This document shows positions 1-5,549 of a stretch of 9,120 bases of DNA, piece after piece. Below the pieces are notes generated by a model. The model searched no databases and was not told the origin of the DNA. It saw only the letters and a program-made list of their open reading frames with translations. Origin of the DNA: Leucobacter sp. (GTDB lineage Bacteria > Actinomycetota > Actinomycetes > Actinomycetales > Microbacteriaceae); contig JAAZHL010000057.1 in the NCBI GenBank assembly GCA_012510755.1, positions 1 to 9,120 of the forward strand, given 5' to 3'. How positions within the stretch are numbered: position 1 is the stretch's first letter; every line of letters begins with the position of its first letter. Made by a program: the position numbers and the translations under genes.

Positions 1-134
1 GCACCGCTATCACTAAGGTACTGCCGCCGGTGTCACGCTTCTCGAAAGACAAAAACCACAGTGCGAAGAAGCAGCGCGTGATTCAACTGCTTGGTGATTT
101 CTTCGAGCGCTTCTTTGGGTTGAGTTCAAGGTAA
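1..134 (+). CDS. C-terminal fragment of a protein, possibly a type I restriction R subunit
   Basis: An open frame (codons starting at position 3) enters from the left edge and stops at TAA 132-134, leaving 43 residues. The visible tail contains TKVLPPVSRFS, then a lysine-rich stretch (KDKNHSAKKQR), then an amphipathic aromatic end, LLGDFFERFFGLSSR. This composition is clearly protein-like. The LPPxSRF...KK...FFxRFFGL pattern resembles, from memory, the C-terminal tail of type I restriction HsdR subunits. That is family recall, not an alignment, and the catalytic domains are outside the window. The DNA is visibly more AT-rich than the genes from 682 onward. Its position just left of an orphan tRNA 3' end suggests it is cargo of an integrated island. 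Confidence 0.5.
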   Translation, partial: TAITKVLPPVSRFSKDKNHSAKKQRVIQLLGDFFERFFGLSSR

Positions 135-191
135 GAGAGCCACCAGAAACTCATCTCAATCACCCGCCAAACACAGTCACCAACCGACTAC

Positions 192-218
192 AATCGAAGA
201 AGGCTATTCGCCTCGATT
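192..218. repeat. Bulged inverted repeat after the left-end gene
   Basis: AATCGA (192-197) pairs with TCGATT (213-218), and inside these GGC (202-204) pairs with GCC (210-212) around a TATTC loop, leaving an AGAA bulge on the left side. It lies 58 bp after the stop of the left-end gene and is not followed by a T-run, so it is a poor terminator candidate. It may be chance or a protein-binding site near the island end. Confidence 0.3.
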
Positions 219-260
219 CCTGTAAACACCAGGGAACCCGAGACAATCCAAGATTTTCAG

Positions 261-285
261 AAAAACCTGGCTTGACCAGGAATTT
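261..285 (+). terminator. Weak terminator-like hairpin just left of the tRNA remnant
   Basis: CCTGG (266-270) and CCAGG (276-280) form a perfect 5-bp stem around CTTGA. After an AA/AA mismatch, a further AAA/TTT pairing continues outward, with TTTT at 283-286. It could end transcription from the left-end gene, although it lies about 130 bp after that stop. The stem is short, so this is tentative. Confidence 0.3.
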
Positions 286-290
286 TGACG

Positions 291-323
291 GGGTCGCAGG
301 TTCAAATCCTGTCATCCCGACCA
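291..323 (+). other. Orphan 3' end of a tRNA-Pro gene (candidate attachment site)
   Basis: The T-arm is complete: stem GCAGG (296-300), loop TTCAAAT (301-307), stem CCTGT (308-312, closing with a G-U pair). It is followed by an acceptor 3' strand CATCCCG (313-319), discriminator A320 and an encoded CCA (321-323). The matching acceptor 5' strand would be CGGGATG, the usual start of bacterial tRNA-Pro, but it is absent from the ~75 bp upstream, and no D-arm or anticodon arm can be built there. It is therefore a 3' fragment, not a working tRNA. Site-specific integrases commonly use tRNA 3' ends as attB and leave such a duplicate at the far end of the element. On that model the intact tRNA and the integrase lie to the left, outside the window. 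The tRNA-Pro identity is from memory of actinobacterial sequences. Confidence 0.75.
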
Positions 324-326
324 TTG

Positions 327-369
327 TCCTGAGTCGCGTCATCGTTTACACACGGTGCGCGGCTCAGGA
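327..369 (+). terminator. Long-stem hairpin directly after the tRNA remnant, candidate tRNA terminator
   Basis: Arms at 327-338 (TCCTGAGTCGCG) and 358-369 (CGCGGCTCAGGA) are complementary over 12 positions, with one T-G pair and no gaps, around a 19-nt loop. The right arm runs into ATTTCTT (369-375). Lying 3 bp after the tRNA CCA, this is what the terminator of the ancestral tRNA gene would look like if it stayed on the chromosome side of the integration. The large loop and the interrupted T-run lower confidence. An end of a decayed insertion sequence is an alternative. Confidence 0.45.
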
Positions 370-438
370 TTTCTTCGTGGGTTCACGGTGTTGACGGTGA
401 ACCTGGGTCGGTGAGTCGCGTCATCGTTAACACCGGTG
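331..438. repeat. Two copies of a ~26-bp direct repeat, 82 bp apart
   Basis: Copy 1 is at 331-357 and copy 2 at 413-438. The first 16 bases (GAGTCGCGTCATCGTT) are identical; the rest matches except for a T/A substitution and one extra A in copy 1 (ACACACGGTG against ACACCGGTG). Copy 1 also supplies part of the left arm of the hairpin at 327-369. The spacer carries its own inverted repeat. Possible explanations are integrase arm sites, remains of an insertion sequence, or a local duplication. No transposase or integrase frame remains nearby to decide. Confidence 0.7.
380..403. repeat. 7-bp inverted repeat between the direct repeat copies
   Basis: GGTTCAC (380-386) and GTGAACC (397-403) are perfect inverted arms around a 10-nt loop. 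The arms and loop also share the sequence ACGGTG twice (385-390 and 394-399). There is no T-run, so it looks more like a binding site or a repeat unit than a terminator. Confidence 0.4.
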
Positions 439-580
439 ATGAAGTGTTCTGTGCTATCGGCAATTGTGCCAGCCCATCCGCTCCGCTTCCACGGCCCTTC
501 AGCATGGCGGAGAAACGTAGGGATGGAGGATGAATTTTTCAAAAATCTCCTCCATACATCGAGTTCTCCTCCAGACCGAA

Positions 581-608
581 CTCAACCCACCAAGCTCAAC
601 CCACCAAA
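581..608. repeat. 14-bp tandem repeat, two copies
   Basis: CTCAACCCACCAAG (581-594) is followed at once by CTCAACCCACCAAA (595-608), differing only in the last base, and then by CTCAG. It lies in non-coding sequence beyond the 3' end of marR. It is most likely a slippage duplication; no function is evident. Confidence 0.6.
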
Positions 609-617
609 CTCAGCACA

Positions 618-636
618 CTCGCGTGCATGCCGCGAG
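618..636. terminator. Short GC-rich inverted repeat downstream of marR
   Basis: CTCGCG (618-623) and CGCGAG (631-636) form a perfect 6-bp stem around TGCATGC, about 45 bp past the marR stop codon. On the minus strand the stem is followed by a TGTGCTGAGTTTGG stretch with no real T-run, so termination here is only a possibility. Confidence 0.25.
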
Positions 637-681
637 CATTGCTCCGCACGACGCCCGGCTCACGCCCCTTCGGCAGAAGAT

Positions 682-1311
682 CTAGTTCGAATGAGTTTCG
701 TCATCGATTTTCGACTCTGCATGACTCCACGATTCACTTCCGAGAGCGATCTCATTCGTCATGTCGTTCAAAAACCGAATCACCACTTCGCGTTCAGCAG
801 GAGTCAGCCGCGCTGCCGCGTGAAACCGCTTCGCGTGCTGCCTGCCCACCGTCTGCATGGCGGCCTCGTGCGTCTCTGGAGTGATCAATATCGCGAGAGC
901 CCTGCGATCAGTGGGGTGGGGTGAGCGAATCACGTGGCCCGCTCGCTCGAGTCGGTCGAGCAGTTTCGTCGTCGAAGCGCTCGAAATGCCAAGGTGCACC
1001 GCGATTGCGCCAGGTGTCGCAATCAGGCCACTATTGCCAGCAACGATGAGGTAGTGCAGCGCACGCATGTCGGTCCCGCCAAGCTGCATGTAGCGTTGCG
1101 ACGCCTCAGAGATCACCTGCTCTGCGTCTCGCAAGGCGCCGAGCGCGGTCATCAGCTCACTGATCTGCTTGACATCAGCCTCGCTGATGGTGCTCCGATC
1201 GATAAGTCGACTGTCGGGGTCGCTCGCAATCACCTCGTAGAGTCGCGAGGCAACCTCGTCTCTCTGTTCGGGCACCTGCATAAACCACATCATATCCCCA
1301 ACGTTAATCAT
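682..1311 (-). CDS. MarR-family transcriptional regulator with an extended N-terminus
   Basis: A 209-aa protein carrying a MarR winged helix-turn-helix. Helices leading into the fold start near residue 54 (MTALGALRDAEQ), and MRALHYLIVAG is at about 82-92. The helix-turn-helix (GAIAVHLGISSASTTKLLDRLERAGHV) covers about 101-127 and the wing about 130-144, with the family's DRR motif (PTDRRALAILIT). Such proteins bind palindromic operators as dimers and usually release them on binding a small aromatic ligand. It is divergent from the MMPL exporter and so probably controls it and itself. ATG 1311 was chosen because it leaves the palindromic gap outside the gene and has a weak AAGAAG 8 nt upstream. 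A GTG at 1344 extends the frame by 11 residues but would run through the putative operator and has no Shine-Dalgarno. MarR proteins are usually about 140-160 aa; the extra ~50 N-terminal residues (QVPEQRDEVASRLYEVIAS...) have no function I recognise. Confidence 0.88.
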   Translation of the reverse strand: MINVGDMMWFMQVPEQRDEVASRLYEVIASDPDSRLIDRSTISEADVKQISELMTALGALRDAEQVISEASQRYMQLGGTDMRALHYLIVAGNSGLIATPGAIAVHLGISSASTTKLLDRLERAGHVIRSPHPTDRRALAILITPETHEAAMQTVGRQHAKRFHAAARLTPAEREVVIRFLNDMTNEIALGSESWSHAESKIDDETHSN

Positions 1312-1380
1312 GCTAAGCTTCTTGCTAGCCAAGCTAGCTATCACCTCAAGCTAGAGACAGATCGTGACGAGGAGCCACAC
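1312..1380. promoter_or_regulatory. Divergent marR/mmpL control region with a probable MarR operator
   Basis: The 69-bp gap is dense in symmetry. CTTGCTAGCCAAG (1321-1333) is an imperfect palindrome close to the TTGCC/GGCAA style of MarR boxes. AAGCTT (1315-1320), GCTAGC (1324-1329) and AGCTAGCT (1332-1339) are perfect short palindromes. CAAGCTAG occurs twice in the same orientation, at 1330-1337 and 1347-1354. A regulator dimer bound here would cover both start regions. A weak minus-strand promoter could be TTGAGG (1349-1344) and TAGCAA (1327-1322) with a 16-bp spacer, which would overlap the palindromes. No convincing plus-strand -35/-10 pair is visible. The mmpL ribosome binding site GAGGAG lies at 1369-1374. 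Confidence 0.6.
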
Positions 1381-3687
1381 ATGAGCACGAGCAGCAACCA
1401 GACCGAGCAGGCAGAAGAAGCCACGCCGGTCACCAAAGCTGCCACCCACGCAATGGGTCACGCAAAGCACGAGCAACCGCCGGTCAGCCGTGTACCAAGA
1501 TGGCTGCGCGTGCTCTTGCCCGCTTTTCTCATCATCGCTTGGCTCACTGCCGCTGGCATTGGCGGCCCCTACTTCGGCAAAGTCGGTGAGGTTGCCTCCA
1601 ACGACCAAACCAGCTACCTGCCCTCATCGGCAGAGGCAACCCAGGTTCGCGCGCTTCTGCCAGAGTTCAACGACAGCGACGCGATTCCCGCGATCGTCGT
1701 CTTCACCAGCGATAGCAAACTCACTGATGATGAGCTCGACGAGATCTCCGCAGCTCTCGAAGACGCGACGTCACTCACCGGCATCAGTGACGAGATCTCG
1801 CCAGCCATTCCTTCTGAAGATGGCCTGGCCGTACAGGCGTTTGTGCCCATTCTTTCCGACGCAGAGGTCGGCGACGCGGTTGCTGAGCTCAGCGATGAGC
1901 TGAATGCCAACTCCCCCGCCGGCGTCACCGTGTACGTCACCGGGCCCGCGGGCTTCACCGCCGACCTCGTCGCTGGCTTCGCCGGAATCGACGGACTGTT
2001 GCTCGCCGTGGCACTGCTCGCCGTGTTTGTGATTCTGATCTTGGTCTACCGCTCATTCTTGCTACCGATCGCGGTGCTCTCGACCAGCTTGTTCGCACTC
2101 TGCTCGGCACTGTTGCTCGTGTGGTGGCTCGCGAAGTGGGAGATTCTGCTGCTGAGCGGCCAGACCCAGGGCATTCTTTTCATTCTCGTCATTGACGCCG
2201 CGACTGACTACTCCCTGTTATTCGTCGCAAGGTATCGAGAAGAGTTGCGCGTCAACACCGACAAGTGGGTGGCCACGATCAAGGCAATTCGAGGATCATT
2301 CGAACCCATCGTTGCCTCAGGCGGCACCGTGATCGCCGGCCTCATGTGTCTCTTGCTGAGTGACTTGAAGTCGAACAGCACGCTCGGCCCGGTGGCATCG
2401 ATCGGCATTGTCTTTGCCATGCTCTCGGCGCTCACCCTGTTGCCAGCTATTCTGTTCGCGTTCGGTCGTGCCGTCTTCTGGCCGCGACGTCCAAAGTATG
2501 AGCCTGAGGTGGTCGAGGCCGAGGGTGGCATGCCCCCGAAGGGTCTGTGGACAAAGCTCGCACGCCTCGTACAGAAGCGCCCCCGCACCATCTGGATTGT
2601 CACGACCCTCGTGCTGCTTGTCGGCGCGCTGGGCGCCACCCAGCTCAACGCGGTGGGTGTCGCGCAGTCTGAGCTTGTACTGGGCGCTTCAGAGGCCCGA
2701 GACGGCCAAGTCGCCCTCGGCGAGCACTTCGCTGGCGGTTCGGGCAGCCCGGTGCAGGTCGTTGTTGACGAAGGTGAGATGCAAGACGCGGTCGAGATTC
2801 TGCTCGAGAACGACCACATCGATAGCATCTCGATCGTCTCAGCTGACTCAGCAAGTGGCTCAGCACCGGTCACCGAAGACGGCATTCAAGCGTTCGGCCC
2901 GCCGGGCAGCGAGGCTCCAGTACCGACGGTGGTCGACGGCGCCGTCATGTTGCAGGGCACGTTGACTGTCGCGGCCGACTCAGACGAGGCCGGCGACACC
3001 GTGCGAGATCTGCGAAGCGAGTTTGCCACCGGCGCGCCCACCGCTCTCGTGGGTGGCGTGACCGCCACGGCAGTCGACACGAATGATGCGTCGATCCACG
3101 ACCGAAACCTCATTATCCCGATCGTGCTTGTCGTAATCATGATCATTTTGATGCTGTTGCTGCGCTCGATTCTCGCCCCGATCCTGTTGATCGCCACCAC
3201 CGTGATTTCGTTCGGCACGGCCATGGGCGTGGCAGCGCTGCTCTTCAACGGCGTGTTCAATTTCCCAGGAGCCGACCCGGCTGTGCCGCTATACGGGTTC
3301 GTCTTTTTGGTCGCCCTCGGCATCGACTACAACATCTTCTTGATGACTCGAGTGCGCGAAGAATCACTCAAACACGGCACCCGCGAGGGTATTCTGCGCG
3401 GGCTCGCGATCACGGGCGGCGTCATCACCTCGGCAGGTCTCGTGCTTGCTGCGACGTTCGCGGCGCTCTCAGTAATTCCGATTCTGTTCTTGGTGCAGTT
3501 GGCCTTCATTGTTGCCTTCGGCGTGCTGCTCGACACCTTCGTCGTGCGCACACTGCTCGTGCCTGCGCTGTCATACGACATCGGTCGGGCGATCTGGTGG
3601 CCGTCGAAACTGTCACGGTTCGATACGATTGAACCTCGCGGTGAGGTTGCAGAATCAGCCAACGCACACGAAAAATCTGCGGTGTAG
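1381..3687 (+). CDS. MMPL-family (RND superfamily) membrane transporter
   Basis: A 768-aa protein of the MMPL/YdfJ type, an inner-membrane proton-driven exporter. TM1 is at about 41-62, followed by an extracytoplasmic porter domain beginning DQTSYLPSSAEA. TM2-6 cover about 205-365, TM7 starts near 403, a second porter domain follows, and TM8-12 cover about 577-728. The duplicated architecture is complete, with both Asp-Tyr pairs used for proton relay in this family: D276-Y277 in DAATDYSLLFVARYREEL and D649-Y650 in GIDYNIFLMTR. It is shorter than mycobacterial MmpL3 but normal for YdfJ-like members. ATG 1381 has an excellent GAGGAG 6 nt upstream. The frame stays open back to 934, but that part is antisense to marR and is rejected. 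The substrate is unknown; a divergent MarR suggests export of a toxic or membrane-active compound. A ddh-HAD pair follows in the same direction after a 17-bp gap. Confidence 0.93.
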   Translation: MSTSSNQTEQAEEATPVTKAATHAMGHAKHEQPPVSRVPRWLRVLLPAFLIIAWLTAAGIGGPYFGKVGEVASNDQTSYLPSSAEATQVRALLPEFNDSDAIPAIVVFTSDSKLTDDELDEISAALEDATSLTGISDEISPAIPSEDGLAVQAFVPILSDAEVGDAVAELSDELNANSPAGVTVYVTGPAGFTADLVAGFAGIDGLLLAVALLAVFVILILVYRSFLLPIAVLSTSLFALCSALLLVWWLAKWEILLLSGQTQGILFILVIDAATDYSLLFVARYREELRVNTDKWVATIKAIRGSFEPIVASGGTVIAGLMCLLLSDLKSNSTLGPVASIGIVFAMLSALTLLPAILFAFGRAVFWPRRPKYEPEVVEAEGGMPPKGLWTKLARLVQKRPRTIWIVTTLVLLVGALGATQLNAVGVAQSELVLGASEARDGQVALGEHFAGGSGSPVQVVVDEGEMQDAVEILLENDHIDSISIVSADSASGSAPVTEDGIQAFGPPGSEAPVPTVVDGAVMLQGTLTVAADSDEAGDTVRDLRSEFATGAPTALVGGVTATAVDTNDASIHDRNLIIPIVLVVIMIILMLLLRSILAPILLIATTVISFGTAMGVAALLFNGVFNFPGADPAVPLYGFVFLVALGIDYNIFLMTRVREESLKHGTREGILRGLAITGGVITSAGLVLAATFAALSVIPILFLVQLAFIVAFGVLLDTFVVRTLLVPALSYDIGRAIWWPSKLSRFDTIEPRGEVAESANAHEKSAV

Positions 3688-3704
3688 ACAGAAAGCGGGC
3701 ACGG

Positions 3705-4691
3705 GTGAGCACTCCTATTCGTATCGGAATCGTCGGGTACGGCAACCTCGGTCGGGGTGTTGAACAGGCGATCAGCCTGAACGATGACCTGCAGCTCGTC
3801 GGGGTGTTCACGAGACGCGATCCCGGCAGCGTACAGACCCTGTCACCAAACACCTCGGTGCATGCGCTTGCCGACCTCGACGGTACACACGCCGATATCG
3901 ACGTGCTGGTGCTGTGCGGCGGTTCGCGAGATGATCTGCCCCGCCAGAGTCCCGAGCTGGCACAGCGCTTTTCGATTGTAGACAGCTACGACAACCACGC
4001 CCACATTCCCGAGCACTTTGAGGCAGTGGACGCGGCGGCGCGCGCCGGTGCCACGACAGCGATCATCTCGACCGGCTGGGATCCCGGGCTGTTCTCGCTG
4101 AACCGCTTGCTCGGCGAAGCGATCTTGCCACACGGACACACCTACACGTTCTGGGGCAAGGGCCTCAGCCAGGGCCATTCCGACGCCATTCGCCGCGTGC
4201 CAGGGGTGGCAGCTGGCGTGCAGTACACGCTGCCTGCAGCTGACGCGATCGAGCGCGTGCGCGCTGGCGAGAACCCCGAGCTCAGTGCTCGCGAGCGTCA
4301 CACCCGGGAGTGCTTCGTCGTACTCGAACCGGGCGCCGACCCAGAAGTGGTGCGCACACAGATCGTCACGATGCCCGACTACTTTGAGCCGTACGACACC
4401 ACGGTGCACTTCATCACCGCTGAAGAGCTGGCGGCCAACCATCAGGGCATGCCGCACGGCGGGTTTGTCATTCGCAGCGGCAACTCGTCGACCGACCAAC
4501 AGCAGGTCATCGAGTTTGGGCTGAAGCTCGACTCGAACCCCGAATTCACTGCGAGCGTCTTGGTCGCCTACGCGCGAGCAGCGGCGCGCATGGCTGCGGC
4601 CGTCGATCACGGCGCAAAAACGCTCTTCGATGTCGCGCCGGGTCTGTTGTCGCCCCGGTCTGCCGCACAATTGCGGGCTGACCTGCTGTAA
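3705..4691 (+). CDS. ddh: meso-diaminopimelate D-dehydrogenase
   Basis: A 328-aa NADPH-dependent enzyme. It reductively aminates L-2-amino-6-oxopimelate (tetrahydrodipicolinate) to meso-diaminopimelate in one step, bypassing the succinylase/acetylase branch of the lysine and peptidoglycan pathway. It is collinear with my recollection of the Corynebacterium glutamicum enzyme (about 320 aa). Matching blocks are IGIVGYGNLGRGVE (Rossmann loop, residues 7-20), VDSYDNHAHIP, STGWDPGLFSLNR, TFWGKGLSQGHSDAIRRVPGV, VQYTLP, MPDYF, HQGMPHGGFVI and KLDSNPEFTAS. The substrate-pocket blocks are all present, so it should be active. The start is GTG 3705, 17 bp after the mmpL stop, with only a weak GAAAGCGGG upstream, so translation may depend partly on coupling to mmpL. 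The stop TAA 4689-4691 overlaps the ribosome binding site of the next gene. ddh is patchily distributed in bacteria, which allows for past horizontal transfer. Confidence 0.95.
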   Translation: MSTPIRIGIVGYGNLGRGVEQAISLNDDLQLVGVFTRRDPGSVQTLSPNTSVHALADLDGTHADIDVLVLCGGSRDDLPRQSPELAQRFSIVDSYDNHAHIPEHFEAVDAAARAGATTAIISTGWDPGLFSLNRLLGEAILPHGHTYTFWGKGLSQGHSDAIRRVPGVAAGVQYTLPAADAIERVRAGENPELSARERHTRECFVVLEPGADPEVVRTQIVTMPDYFEPYDTTVHFITAEELAANHQGMPHGGFVIRSGNSSTDQQQVIEFGLKLDSNPEFTASVLVAYARAAARMAAAVDHGAKTLFDVAPGLLSPRSAAQLRADLL

Positions 4692-4695
4692 AGGA
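4691..4695 (+). promoter_or_regulatory. Ribosome binding site of the HAD gene, sharing a base with the ddh stop
   Basis: AAGGA at 4691-4695 lies 7 nt before ATG 4703; its first A is the last base of the ddh TAA. The tight packing supports one transcript for ddh and the HAD gene and fixes the HAD start. Confidence 0.6.
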
Positions 4696-4702
4696 TCCTC
4701 GT

Positions 4703-5461
4703 ATGACCCTGCCCGCACTCGTCGCCTTCGACCTCGACGACACCCTCGCACCCTCAAAGTCGCCGGTCGACCCGCGCATGATTGACGTATTCTCTCGCTT
4801 GCTTGGCCGCACGACGGTGGCGGTGATCTCGGGCGGCAACTTCGAGCAGTTTGAGATGCAGCTGGTGAACGGTCTCGAGCAGGCCGCGGTCGCCGAAGAC
4901 CTGCTCGAACGGCTGCACCTGCTGCCCACCTGCGGCACCCGCTACGAGCGGCGAGAGGCTGGCGGGTGGCACACGGTCTATCGCGAGAACCTCACCGAGG
5001 CCGAGCGAGACGCAGCGTTCGTTGCGTTGCGAGAAGAAGCCGAACGACTGGGACTGTGGGAGGCGAATACCTGGGGTGAAATTCTCGAGGATCGCGGTTC
5101 GCAAGTCACCTTCTCAGCTCTCGGCCAGAGCGCACCTGTCTCGGCGAAACGTGAGTGGGACCCAGACGGAACGAAAAAGAACGACCTGCGCGCAGCTGTA
5201 GCGGCCCGGCTGCCCGACCTCGAGGTGCGCAGTGGTGGCTCAACATCAGTCGATATCACTCGTCGTGGCATCGACAAAGCGTACGGCATGCGCAAGCTCG
5301 CTGAGCTCACGGGAATTTCACTTGACGACATGCTGTTCATTGGGGATCGCCTTGACCCCGACGGAAATGACTACCCGGTGAAAGCGATGGGCGTCGCGTG
5401 TATTGCCGTCACCGGCTGGCAACACACGGTCGATGTGCTTGAGGGGTTGCTGAGCGCCTGA
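4703..5461 (+). CDS. HAD-IIB family phosphatase, phosphomannomutase-like
   Basis: A 252-aa cytosolic protein with all four HAD motifs. Motif I is DLDDTL (D10 nucleophile, D12 acid/base), motif II is ISGG (S43), motif III is K192 in GIDKAYGMRKL, and motif IV is GDRLDPDGND (214-223). The stretch between motifs II and III, including EDRGSQVTFSALGQ (129-142) and SGGSTSVDITRRG (177-189), is a C2b-type cap as in the IIB subclass (Cof/SPP/eukaryotic PMM relatives). The order RGSQVTFSALGQ...GGxxSxDI recalls the human-type phosphomannomutase fold, so a sugar-phosphate substrate is plausible. It could equally be a general sugar phosphatase. The start ATG 4703 follows AAGGA and lies 11 bp after the ddh stop, so the two are very likely co-transcribed. 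No enzymatic link to diaminopimelate is known to me. Confidence 0.85.
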   Translation: MTLPALVAFDLDDTLAPSKSPVDPRMIDVFSRLLGRTTVAVISGGNFEQFEMQLVNGLEQAAVAEDLLERLHLLPTCGTRYERREAGGWHTVYRENLTEAERDAAFVALREEAERLGLWEANTWGEILEDRGSQVTFSALGQSAPVSAKREWDPDGTKKNDLRAAVAARLPDLEVRSGGSTSVDITRRGIDKAYGMRKLAELTGISLDDMLFIGDRLDPDGNDYPVKAMGVACIAVTGWQHTVDVLEGLLSA

Positions 5462-5493
5462 GCCGCTCACGGCAGTCAGTCTCACCCATCTTT

Positions 5494-5518
5494 CGGGGCG
5501 CCCGCTCGCCACGCCCCG
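5494..5518. terminator. GC-rich hairpin between convergent operons
   Basis: CGGGGCG (5494-5500) and CGCCCCG (5512-5518) form a perfect 7-bp stem around an 11-nt loop, in the 88-bp gap between the HAD gene stop and the permease stop. Neither strand has a T-run after the stem, but its position between converging genes fits a bidirectional terminator or transcription barrier. GCCG/CGGC (5462-5465 and 5470-5473) just after the HAD stop is a weaker 4-bp stem. Confidence 0.4.
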
Positions 5519-5528
5519 CTCGCCACGC
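5501..5528. repeat. Exact 14-bp tandem duplication
   Basis: CCCGCTCGCCACGC occurs at 5501-5514 and again, identically, at 5515-5528. The first copy supplies the hairpin loop and part of the right arm of the neighbouring inverted repeat. It is probably a slippage duplication in a GC-rich gap. Confidence 0.75.
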
Positions 5529-5549
5529 ACCTTGCGCGCCGTGTTGACC

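Larger units (their letters stand above)
135..681. other. Gene-free stretch of about 550 bp with att-like and repeat sequences
   Basis: No reading frame here looks like a real protein. The minus-strand frame across 160-342 carries the MVGMTGFEPATP string typical of tRNA genes read backwards, and the other frames lack family motifs or overlap marR in antisense. What it holds is listed separately: a bulged hairpin, a tRNA-Pro 3' remnant, a terminator-like hairpin, two long direct repeat copies, a second hairpin, a 14-bp tandem repeat and a small inverted repeat after marR. The part before about 290 is more AT-rich than the part after it. Confidence 0.6.

Noticed and set aside
291..323. Functional tRNA gene
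   Set aside because: The upstream 75 bp contains no CGGGATG acceptor strand, D-arm or anticodon arm.
160..342. Minus-strand reading frame of 60 aa containing MVGMTGFEPATP
   Set aside because: This string is the well-known false translation of a tRNA 3' end read backwards; it confirms the tRNA remnant rather than a gene.
331..438. CRISPR-like array
   Set aside because: Only two imperfect repeat copies, with a spacer of about 55 bp that itself contains an inverted repeat; no cas genes in view.
339..542. Minus-strand frame of 67 aa running through the direct repeats
   Set aside because: It has no family resemblance, its end is made of repeat sequence, and no clear ribosome binding site was seen; a decayed transposase could not be shown.
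436..924. Plus-strand frame of 162 aa
   Set aside because: Most of it overlaps marR in antisense, composition is rich in Arg/Ser/Pro/His, and no motif is recognisable.
934..1380. The mmpL reading frame stays open for 149 codons upstream of ATG 1381
   Set aside because: This part is antisense to the well-supported marR gene, has no transporter features, and ATG 1381 has a strong GAGGAG ribosome binding site.
2208..2885. Long minus-strand frame of 225 aa opposite mmpL
   Set aside because: Low-complexity Ser/Thr/Ala/Pro composition opposite a membrane protein gene with intact motifs; a shadow.
3843..4757. Long minus-strand frame of 304 aa opposite ddh
   Set aside because: It is an Arg-rich antisense shadow of ddh caused by GC-rich codon bias.
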